Shown piece by piece: positions 1-5,663 of a stretch of 15,801 nt of DNA. The stretch lies in the NCBI GenBank assembly GCA_964521105.1, contig CAZFPO010000064.1, forward strand, positions 1 through 15,801, written 5' to 3'. The notes below the pieces were generated by a model. That model was not told the origin of the DNA and ran no database searches. It saw only the letters and a program-made list of their open reading frames with translations. Every line of letters begins with the position of its first letter. The stretch's first letter is position 1. Source of the stretch: JAQUGA01 sp964521105. Its GTDB lineage: Bacteria; Bacteroidota; Bacteroidia; Bacteroidales; WCHB1-69. The translations under genes and the position numbers were made by a program.

Positions 1-936
1 TATTAATATGGAATTTTCCTCGAGATAGGTTTTTTGAGCTATTGGTGAGGGTTCATTTGTTGGGAAATAAATATAACCATCACCATATCTCGAACTGGTG
101 TTCAAACTCCAGTAATATTTTAAACGATTTTTGTCGTTTCTACCACCAACATATATGTTTGCTCCACGAGTTTTGTATGTTCCGCCGGAAATTGTGAAAT
201 CGCCCTCAAATGTTTTTTGTGGTCGGCGACCTTGTAAATTAACACATCCGCCTAATGCATTCATGCCATATTGAGCTGAGTTAGGACCTTTCACCACTTC
301 AATTCTCGAAAGTGAGGAAGACGACATCATATTCCAGTTTACCGAACCTCCCGCTAGTTTGTTCAAAGGAACGCCATCTATTGAAATTAGAACCGAAGCA
401 CTGTTTGTTAAACCACGCATCGTTATACTTGCGTTTTTTGAAAATATCCCCCAACTTCGATTGACATTGATTCCTGGTATTTTTCGTAAAAACAAATCAA
501 TGTTTGTAGATGGAGTTTCTGTAAGTTCATTTTGGGAAACCGTTCTTGTAAAAATTGGAAGATTTTTTTGCTCCAAATTATTTAAGTCTGCCGAAATTAC
601 AACCGAATCTAAAAGTATTGTGATTGGAATCAAGGTTAAAGTGATTATTGTATGACTTTCGGACGTTGGAAATATGGATAATTTGCGAGTATGATAGGCA
701 ACGTGTGTTAAGGATAATTCAAAAGCGTTTTGCCCTTTTAAAATGGTGAATTTTCCTTCATTATCCGAAATGGCGATGGTTTGAAATAAAGAATTTGTAA
801 CATTTACATCTGAAATTGGATGTTTAGTCAAAGAATCGAGCAATCGGACAGTTAGGTTTTGAGATATTATTGATTGGCTTATCATGCTCAAAATAAAAAT
901 GAGAATCAGAATATTGTATTTTTTTAATCCATTCAT
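1..936 (-). CDS. TonB-dependent outer-membrane receptor, N-terminal part (truncated by window edge)
   Basis: This is the first 312 codons of an outer-membrane receptor that would use TonB energy to import a ligand; the barrel continues beyond position 1. The ATG at 936-934 starts a signal peptide ending near ISQSIISQ. A carboxypeptidase-regulatory-like domain follows (about residues 27-105, with SDNEGKF), then a DSVVISA segment and a plug domain (about 125-235) with RKIPGINV, ITMRG, IDGVPLNK, GGSVNWN, VVKGPNSAQYG and ALGG. The same plug motifs recur in the receptor at 8021-5664, so the two are paralogs. It is the last visible gene of a minus-strand operon, starting 12 bases after the lipoprotein at 1830-949, the usual receptor/lipoprotein pairing in Bacteroidetes. 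The family assignment is firm; the ligand is unknown. Confidence 0.93.
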   Translation of the reverse strand, partial: MNGLKKYNILILIFILSMISQSIISQNLTVRLLDSLTKHPISDVNVTNSLFQTIAISDNEGKFTILKGQNAFELSLTHVAYHTRKLSIFPTSESHTIITLTLIPITILLDSVVISADLNNLEQKNLPIFTRTVSQNELTETPSTNIDLFLRKIPGINVNRSWGIFSKNASITMRGLTNSASVLISIDGVPLNKLAGGSVNWNMMSSSSLSRIEVVKGPNSAQYGMNALGGCVNLQGRRPQKTFEGDFTISGGTYKTRGANIYVGGRNDKNRLKYYWSLNTSSRYGDGYIYFPTNEPSPIAQKTYLEENSILI

Positions 937-948
937 ATCTATTTCCCC

Positions 949-1830
949 TTACAAATTTTGGTATTTTATATCCATGGTCATCGACCCATTTTCGGCACCC
1001 TCAACTTGAGTAAATTTGATAAGTCCTTTATATTCCCCACGAATGAAAGAGTATATGTTTCCTGGAGATAGTAATTTGCATTTGCGTTTTCCGGATTGGT
1101 AAACAAATGTATTTGAAATGATTAAACTATCGTTTTGACAATTGTCGAAATCGGCAACGCTAAGCGAAGTTTGAACAAATCGTGCTTCATTACGAATTGA
1201 CCAAGAAGTGAAATTGAAAATCGAAGGATCAATGTTTGCTCCGGGTGAAGCCAATGAATTCAAATCGCCAGCACTGTCGTAATAATAACACAAGTCTATC
1301 AATCCTGCCGAATTTTGAGCGTTAATAAACGAATAAACACTGTTTTGTAAAAACGAATAAAAACTTCCAATGTTTTGGTTTTGTTGAGCTCCAAGTTGAA
1401 TTCCAGTAATATGTGTGATTGGTCCGAATTGCCAGCCAGAATTTAGACCAACATTTACCCATACACTATCCCATCTTAAATCTTTATTCCGAACCCTAAA
1501 TACCCATTTTTCCTGAGTTGAAAATCCTTTTGTTAGAGAAATTTCTGTGGTAAAAGAATTACAATTCATTCCTGAATCAACCGAAACTATTTTTTCACCA
1601 TCATAAATTTTGAAATTAAATAGAGTTATTGCTGAGCCTTCGGATGATGCAATTAATTTTATTTTTACTCTTTGATCTAAATTTAAAACAGTATCCGACG
1701 AAATATAATTTGGCTCAACGACAAATTGAATCGATGGATTTACTTTGTCAGGAGTGTCTTTTTTACACGAATTGAAAAATAGAACAACTCCCAAAACGCA
1801 ATAAATAAAAGGTCGTTTTTTAATTAGCAT
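949..1830 (-). CDS. Surface-type lipoprotein paired with TonB receptor
   Basis: The 293-residue product has a lipoprotein signal peptide with the cleavage Cys at residue 22 (FFNSC). The charged KKDT that follows resembles Bacteroidetes surface-export signals. After it comes an Ig-like N-terminal module (about 32-130; PSIQFVVEPNYISSDT) of a type common in Bacteroidetes lipoproteins, then a C-terminal module with IDLCYYY, LASPGA, DFDNCQNDSLIIS and a final MTMDIKYQ. The lipoprotein at 8948-8037 shares these features in the same order (DILCYF, LSSPGE, SFDAAQNDSLLIV, MMEISVKIQ), so the two are paralogs. It lies 5 bases after the membrane-protein gene and 12 bases before the receptor gene, which points to co-translation. 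By analogy with other receptor-associated lipoproteins it may capture the ligand at the surface; this is inference. I do not recognise a named family for the C-terminal module. Confidence 0.85.
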   Translation of the reverse strand: MLIKKRPFIYCVLGVVLFFNSCKKDTPDKVNPSIQFVVEPNYISSDTVLNLDQRVKIKLIASSEGSAITLFNFKIYDGEKIVSVDSGMNCNSFTTEISLTKGFSTQEKWVFRVRNKDLRWDSVWVNVGLNSGWQFGPITHITGIQLGAQQNQNIGSFYSFLQNSVYSFINAQNSAGLIDLCYYYDSAGDLNSLASPGANIDPSIFNFTSWSIRNEARFVQTSLSVADFDNCQNDSLIISNTFVYQSGKRKCKLLSPGNIYSFIRGEYKGLIKFTQVEGAENGSMTMDIKYQNL

Positions 1831-1835
1831 TAAAA

Positions 1836-2393
1836 TTATTTAAATAAAAGTTTTTTTATTCCAAAACCCGATATAGCACCTGCGGCTCCAAAAAACACAT
1901 GTGATATTAAGGTAACACCGAATCCATATTTTACAAACGAACCGTAAGGAAAACCAGTTAAAGTAGTAGTAACTAAACGAACCAAAGGAATCATTCCATA
2001 TCCCAATGCTCCCACTAACAAAATGAAAATAACTTTATATTTACCTGATTTTGACAAATTTAAAAATAAATCAGCAACTAATCCTACAAATAAAAATTCT
2101 TCAAACATCATCGGATTTCGGAATCCAAGGATATTTATAGCGAGCATAGTTGAAGCACCAAACGAGAACATCAGACCACCAAAACGCGTGTTTAAAGCAG
2201 AGCAACTACCAATAAGCAAAGCCATGTATATAAATCCTTGATGACCAGGAATTCCAAGATGCAATCGCAATCGAGCATGAATAACCATTGCTAATGCACC
2301 GAATAAAAAAAGTAATAAATACTTTAAAGCAGTACTTGTAATGCTAAGATGAAATAGACCTGATGAGGTCTTTTGAGAGGTTTGTCCATTCAT
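1836..2393 (-). CDS. Six-helix integral membrane protein, ECF S-component-like
   Basis: The 185-residue protein is strongly hydrophobic, with about six predicted helices (near residues 22-42, 50-68, 72-91, 98-114, 119-143 and 150-175) and a short polar N-terminus. Size, helix number and the small-residue-rich helices suit the substrate-binding S component of an energy-coupling-factor vitamin or metal transporter, but I cannot name a subfamily. A distinctive motif, HARLRLHLGIPGHQGFIYMA, follows helix 1. No EcfA or EcfT gene is in the window, so it would need shared energising subunits or work alone. Its ATG lies 50 bases inside the upstream TiaS-like gene in another frame. No later start keeps helix 1, so the overlap looks real and suggests translational coupling. 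Membrane protein: sure; S component: tentative. Confidence 0.7.
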   Translation of the reverse strand: MNGQTSQKTSSGLFHLSITSTALKYLLLFLFGALAMVIHARLRLHLGIPGHQGFIYMALLIGSCSALNTRFGGLMFSFGASTMLAINILGFRNPMMFEEFLFVGLVADLFLNLSKSGKYKVIFILLVGALGYGMIPLVRLVTTTLTGFPYGSFVKYGFGVTLISHVFFGAAGAISGFGIKKLLFK

Positions 2394-3078
2394 AATTATT
2401 GTTTTTTGAAGATTCTACAAAAAGAATTTTTTTATTGTTTTTTAAAACGGGTCTCCACCACTCTTCAAGAAAAATAGAGCCGTTATTTATGATTAATTCG
2501 GTTTTTAATTCAATAATTTCATCTATGTCGGCTAATGTGAAAAGTTGTTGTATGTCAAATTGCCCGGCAAGATTTCGCATTCCTTTTACATATAAAAAAC
2601 GACCATCGTTGCCCGATTTTCGCAGTCCAACCGCCGCTAATGAGCCAATTATTCCACCTTTTGTTCCAGTATATCCCTCTAAAAAGGTATTGGATTTTAG
2701 GGCAATTTCTCTGGCTTCAACCATTGTTAAAATCTCTTTTTTAGCTCGCTCACCCCATTTTTCAATATCTGTTGTAACTAAGTCATAAGGGATTATACAC
2801 AATCCAGCATCAGAGCCATCGGCACTGTTTTTTAGTAAATAATCTGAACAGATTTTTTGCAAGAAATCTATGCTTAATTTTGTTTCAATAGAAATGCAAG
2901 CGGCACTGTTGTGTGATGTATAAGGAATCCGTGGATCAAAAAGTAGTTGATGTCGTGTAACATCACAATAAATTGTGTTTTCTAAATTGCCCAAAAGCAC
3001 ACCCAATTCTCTAGCTCGAAAACCTGTTCCACGGCTCTCAGCATTATCGGTGTCATCAATGGCAATTAATATTTTCAT
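2344..3078 (-). CDS. TiaS-like IDDTDN-domain protein (short bacterial form)
   Basis: The 244-residue cytoplasmic protein resembles the N-terminal catalytic half of archaeal TiaS, the tRNA(Ile2) agmatinylcytidine synthetase. Visible motifs are IDDTDN (7-12), SRGTGF (15-20), TRHQLLFDPRIPYTSHNSAA (41-60), SADGSDAGLC (85-94) and GIIGSLAAVG (142-151). The acidic IDDTD motif is the ATP/metal site in TiaS. The OB-fold and zinc-ribbon tRNA-binding regions of full-length TiaS (over 400 residues) are absent, so a tRNA substrate is doubtful. Bacterial proteins of this short type exist without a settled function. The ATG at 3078 was chosen because the frame upstream only reaches a TTG that forms part of a possible -7 box. 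The gene overlaps the next membrane-protein gene by 50 bases and is probably cotranscribed with the lipoprotein and TonB receptor. That context suggests a role tied to the imported ligand rather than to tRNA. Confidence 0.75.
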   Translation of the reverse strand: MKILIAIDDTDNAESRGTGFRARELGVLLGNLENTIYCDVTRHQLLFDPRIPYTSHNSAACISIETKLSIDFLQKICSDYLLKNSADGSDAGLCIIPYDLVTTDIEKWGERAKKEILTMVEAREIALKSNTFLEGYTGTKGGIIGSLAAVGLRKSGNDGRFLYVKGMRNLAGQFDIQQLFTLADIDEIIELKTELIINNGSIFLEEWWRPVLKNNKKILFVESSKNNNYEWTNLSKDLIRSISS

Positions 3079-3093
3079 CAATATTTTTTTTTG

Positions 3094-3101
3094 CAAATTT
3101 A
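3094..3101 (-). promoter_or_regulatory. Possible -7 box (TAAATTTG) before the TiaS-like gene
   Basis: On the minus strand TAAATTTG fits the Bacteroidetes -7 consensus TAnnTTTG and lies 15 bases before the ATG at 3078, giving a very short leader. I see no convincing -33 TTG at the right spacing. The gene may instead be read through from the SUOX-like gene 115 bases upstream. The rest of the 3079-3193 gap is AT-rich with no terminator hairpin and no copy of the shared operator. Confidence 0.3.
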
Positions 3102-3193
3102 ATAAAAACTATGAAGCGATATTTGCTGCAAGGTTACGATATTTTTTTATACAGAAATTTATAAAACGGATATAAATCAATTTTGGTTAAATA

Positions 3194-4282
3194 TTAGGGT
3201 ATATGGTTCACAATCTCGATTGATTTTACAGCTTTAATAGCTCTATCGGAAAAGAAATCACAGGCAGGGAAAACTCTAAAAATGCCATCGTCGGTTGCTT
3301 TTGGATCGCAAATTAACAATACTTCCGATTGGTCGTTTCGATTCATTAATTCGCTCAAGGTAAATACACAGCGATAGCCATCGGCACCAACAACAACAAC
3401 CAAACCTTGTTGAAGATTCGCTTTTGAAATTTTTACATATTTTTTCAGCACATCTTTAAGTTGCACACCTTTAAACGGCGTGGTACTGTGAATGCCTCTT
3501 CCTCGTCCATAAAATGTCGATTCATAATTCATTTCGGTTAAGCCTTTTGGGTTCGATTTTAGTGTTTCAACTAAAGAATCTTCTTTTAAAACATCAATTT
3601 TATCCGAAATATTAGGTTTCATTCCTTTTATCGTTTTATACGATTTTGGGTATGATCGAACTTTAATTTTGCTTGGATTGCTAATGTTACGTTCGGTTAA
3701 TAAATCGCTAGAAACAATGAGTTTAGACTCTTTTGGCAATGGCCACAATTCCTTTGTTTTTGAAGGAACAATGCGACGGACATCGGTAGCAATAATAATT
3801 TCGTTGAGGTGATTTGGATAATAAATTTCACCCCACGAAATCACAACTTTTTCACCTTTATCGTTGCTTATTTCAACAAATAAGTCAATGATTGGAGCAT
3901 ATTCTTCCTTATTTAATTTTTCGGGAATATAGGTGTTTAAAATGTCAAAAAGCGAATAACCATCGTAACGGTATGCACCAACAAAAGAATTGTTGCCATC
4001 TTTAAGAATTGTTTCTTTAACAATGACTGTTCGTTTTGTTAGTTTCAATAAATCAACTTCGCCTTTAATCCCTACTTCGCCTTCGACGGTGATTTTTTTA
4101 GGAGCAATTTCAATAGATTCCGAATTATCAAAGAAATTATTGGTTTTATCTGTAGAATCTAGTCTTTGATTTTGGTCATATTCATCTATTGACTCTTTTA
4201 TAGAATTACTACAAGATAAAGTGAAACATGCTAGGAATAAAAAAACAACTTTTTTAATTTTAAGATGATTTATTGTATTCAT
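3194..4282 (-). CDS. Lipoprotein with two SUOX-like (molybdopterin-oxidoreductase-fold) domains
   Basis: The 362-residue protein begins with a lipoprotein signal (FLACFTLSC, Cys 24). Two related modules follow, each resembling the molybdopterin-binding fold of sulfite oxidases. The first (about residues 65-215) has VGAYRYDGYSLFDIL, EIIIATD and LIVSSDL; the second (about 240-360) has YGRGRGIH, FKGVQLKDVL, GADGYRCVF, SELMNRNDQ and CDFFSDRAIK. No Cys is conserved with its paralog at 4541-5641, so the Mo-ligating Cys of true sulfite oxidases appears absent. The fold may be used for binding rather than catalysis. The start at 4282 puts the hydrophobic core directly after KIKK; the frame continues 27 codons upstream but that part is not signal-like. 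It is the first gene of the minus-strand cluster and lies next to an operator-like inverted repeat. Fold assignment is moderate, function unknown. Confidence 0.75.
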   Translation of the reverse strand: MNTINHLKIKKVVFLFLACFTLSCSNSIKESIDEYDQNQRLDSTDKTNNFFDNSESIEIAPKKITVEGEVGIKGEVDLLKLTKRTVIVKETILKDGNNSFVGAYRYDGYSLFDILNTYIPEKLNKEEYAPIIDLFVEISNDKGEKVVISWGEIYYPNHLNEIIIATDVRRIVPSKTKELWPLPKESKLIVSSDLLTERNISNPSKIKVRSYPKSYKTIKGMKPNISDKIDVLKEDSLVETLKSNPKGLTEMNYESTFYGRGRGIHSTTPFKGVQLKDVLKKYVKISKANLQQGLVVVVGADGYRCVFTLSELMNRNDQSEVLLICDPKATDDGIFRVFPACDFFSDRAIKAVKSIEIVNHIP

Positions 4283-4393
4283 TGTATCAATTTTGTTAAT
4301 TATTGGTTTGTAAGTGTTTAAAAATAAAATGCCCCAAATTGAATAAGGATATTTTGCTGACATTAATATTTAGAAATGATTAAAAAATTTAAT

Positions 4394-4401
4394 CAAAGAT
4401 A
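4394..4401 (-). promoter_or_regulatory. Probable -7 box (TATCTTTG) for the SUOX-like lipoprotein gene
   Basis: Minus-strand TATCTTTG fits TAnnTTTG and lies 111 bases before the ATG at 4282. The inverted repeat at 4411-4434 begins nine bases upstream of it, so a bound regulator would cover the -17 to -40 region, including where the -33 element should be. I see no clear -33 TTG at standard spacing. Confidence 0.45.
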
Positions 4402-4404
4402 ATA

Positions 4405-4440
4405 CTTTTTCGAGTTGCTTATAACTTCAACTCGAAAAAG
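4405..4440. promoter_or_regulatory. Perfect 13-bp inverted repeat, operator-like (CGAGTTG-N10-CAACTCG core)
   Basis: CTTTTTCGAGTTG (4405-4417) and its exact reverse complement (4428-4440) are separated by 10 bases. The inner 24 bases (4411-4434) have the same 7-10-7 geometry as the sites at 4490, 9062 and 9170, with the arm CGAGTTG instead of CGAATTG. It lies between the divergent SUOX-like genes, so it is not a gene-end terminator. On the plus strand TACTTTTT sits directly before the core, like a degenerate -7 box. It is most likely a dimeric regulator's binding site; an RNA hairpin cannot be excluded. Confidence 0.6.
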
Positions 4441-4457
4441 CTTGATTTTAATATTAT

Positions 4458-4489
4458 TTTGATGATTCATATAATTTTTTATATTTTTG
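4458..4489 (+). promoter_or_regulatory. Bacteroidetes-type promoter for the anchored SUOX-like gene
   Basis: TTTG at 4458-4461 and TATTTTTG at 4482-4489 match the -33 and TAnnTTTG -7 elements with a 20-base spacer, close to the family norm. This is the best-formed promoter in the window. The operator at 4490-4513 starts on the next base. The TTG inside the -7 box is in frame with the downstream gene but cannot be its start if this box is used. Confidence 0.65.
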
Positions 4490-4513
4490 CGAATTGTAAA
4501 TTTATTCATTACG
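4490..4513. promoter_or_regulatory. Shared operator, copy at the anchored SUOX-like gene
   Basis: The left arm CGAATTG is perfect. After 10 AT-rich bases the right arm CATTACG matches CAATTCG at 5 of 7 positions. It matches the perfect palindrome at 9170-9193 at 19 of 24 positions and lies directly after the -7 box, over the expected transcription start, which suits repression. Confidence 0.6.
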
Positions 4514-4540
4514 ACAAAATACTTACTTAAAACTAAAGAT

Positions 4541-5641
4541 ATGAGGAAAATTATTTCAAAAAAATCAATAATTATTATAATAATTACAGTAATATTTATT
4601 ACAATTATTTTATCTATCATTAATTATAGCCTTATAAAGCAACATGTAGTAGATGTAATAAGTGGGGCAACTAAAGAGATGAAATTAGATGGGAATAGCC
4701 TATTTCACCAATCGAAAGAAGTAAGTTTAGCAACAGGTTCAATAGAAGTTCTTGGAGAAGTTGAAAGTCCAGGTAAAATAAATTTTGATGATTTTTACAA
4801 AAGGGAAGTCATGATTAAAGAATCAAGAAAGGACAAAAACGGAATTAACTTTGTAGGAGCATACAGATATGTGGGTTATTCATTATTTGACATACTTCAT
4901 CCGTATAATCAGAAGAAAAAAAACAAGGAATTGTTAAAACCAATAACCGATTTGTATGTAATTATTAAGAATGATAAAAATGAAAAAGTAGTTTTCAGTT
5001 GGTCGGAAATATTTCATACGAATAATCAACATCAAATTTTAATTGCAACTGAAATGGCACCAATTAAACCTCACCGAAAAGAGGTAGATTTTCCTATAGG
5101 AAAAACATGGAAAATAGTGGCATCCAATGATTTATATTCAAATAGGATTTTGGAAAATCCAACTTCTATCACTATAGTATCATTTGACAAAAAAGAATAT
5201 AAAATTCAAAAGGGATTAAAACCAATGAATAGCCAAAATGTAAATGTGGTAATAAACGGTAAAAGCGAATTTCAGATTTTACCGACCAACGATAGTTCAA
5301 GATTTATTCGTTATTATTCCTGTTTTTATGGTATGGGAATGGGTTATCACCCTGAAAAATACTTTGAAGGACCATCGTTGAATGACTTTTTTAAGGATAA
5401 AATGGATTTTACTGATGCAGAATGGATTCGGCATGGTTTGGTTTGTTTTGTAGGACAAGATGGATATAGAGCAATATACAGTTTTAGTGAATTATTTAAT
5501 CGAATAGATCAAACAGCTTCCATTTTGTCTATTACACCAAATGGAGAAGACGGTGGTTTTTATCGAAATTTTCATCCATCTGATTTTTATGCAGATAGAT
5601 CAGTAAAATCACTAACTGAAATTTTTGTCTTTAAGGAATAA
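4541..5641 (+). CDS. Membrane-anchored two-domain SUOX-like protein, paralog of 4282-3194
   Basis: The 366-residue protein starts with an isoleucine-rich signal anchor (residues 9-29) and no lipobox, so it is probably tethered to the inner membrane facing the periplasm. Its two modules align throughout with the divergent lipoprotein: FVGAYRYVGYSLFDIL, SWSEIFHTNN, ILIATE, YGMGMGYH, GQDGYRAIYSFSELFNRIDQ, DGGFYRNF and SDFYADRSVKS. The YG-G-G-H, DGYR, SEL-NR-DQ and DF--DR--K motifs are conserved between the two. Right after the anchor is VDVISGATKEM, resembling the SGATxT motif of FMN-binding domains but with Glu where the flavinylated Thr would be. The ATG at 4541 was chosen because the frame upstream runs only into the promoter. 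It is convergent with the receptor gene at 8021-5664 with 22 bases between stops. Function is unknown. Confidence 0.75.
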   Translation: MRKIISKKSIIIIIITVIFITIILSIINYSLIKQHVVDVISGATKEMKLDGNSLFHQSKEVSLATGSIEVLGEVESPGKINFDDFYKREVMIKESRKDKNGINFVGAYRYVGYSLFDILHPYNQKKKNKELLKPITDLYVIIKNDKNEKVVFSWSEIFHTNNQHQILIATEMAPIKPHRKEVDFPIGKTWKIVASNDLYSNRILENPTSITIVSFDKKEYKIQKGLKPMNSQNVNVVINGKSEFQILPTNDSSRFIRYYSCFYGMGMGYHPEKYFEGPSLNDFFKDKMDFTDAEWIRHGLVCFVGQDGYRAIYSFSELFNRIDQTASILSITPNGEDGGFYRNFHPSDFYADRSVKSLTEIFVFKE

Positions 5642-5663
5642 TCTTTAGGGCAAATTCTAAAAT

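Noticed and set aside
949..1830. HmuY-type heme-binding lipoprotein
   Set aside because: The receptor pairing is similar, but length and visible motifs do not match HmuY as I know it, and the paralog at 8948-8037 gives no added support.
4487..4540. In-frame TTG upstream as the start of the anchored SUOX-like gene
   Set aside because: The TTG is part of the -7 box TATTTTTG, so it would not be transcribed; the ATG at 4541 gives a normal signal anchor.
4393..4620. Minus-strand frame of 75 codons, isoleucine-rich, across the divergent promoter region
   Set aside because: It is the reverse reading of the AT-rich start of the anchored SUOX-like gene and of the promoter/operator region; its composition follows the opposite strand and nothing supports translation.
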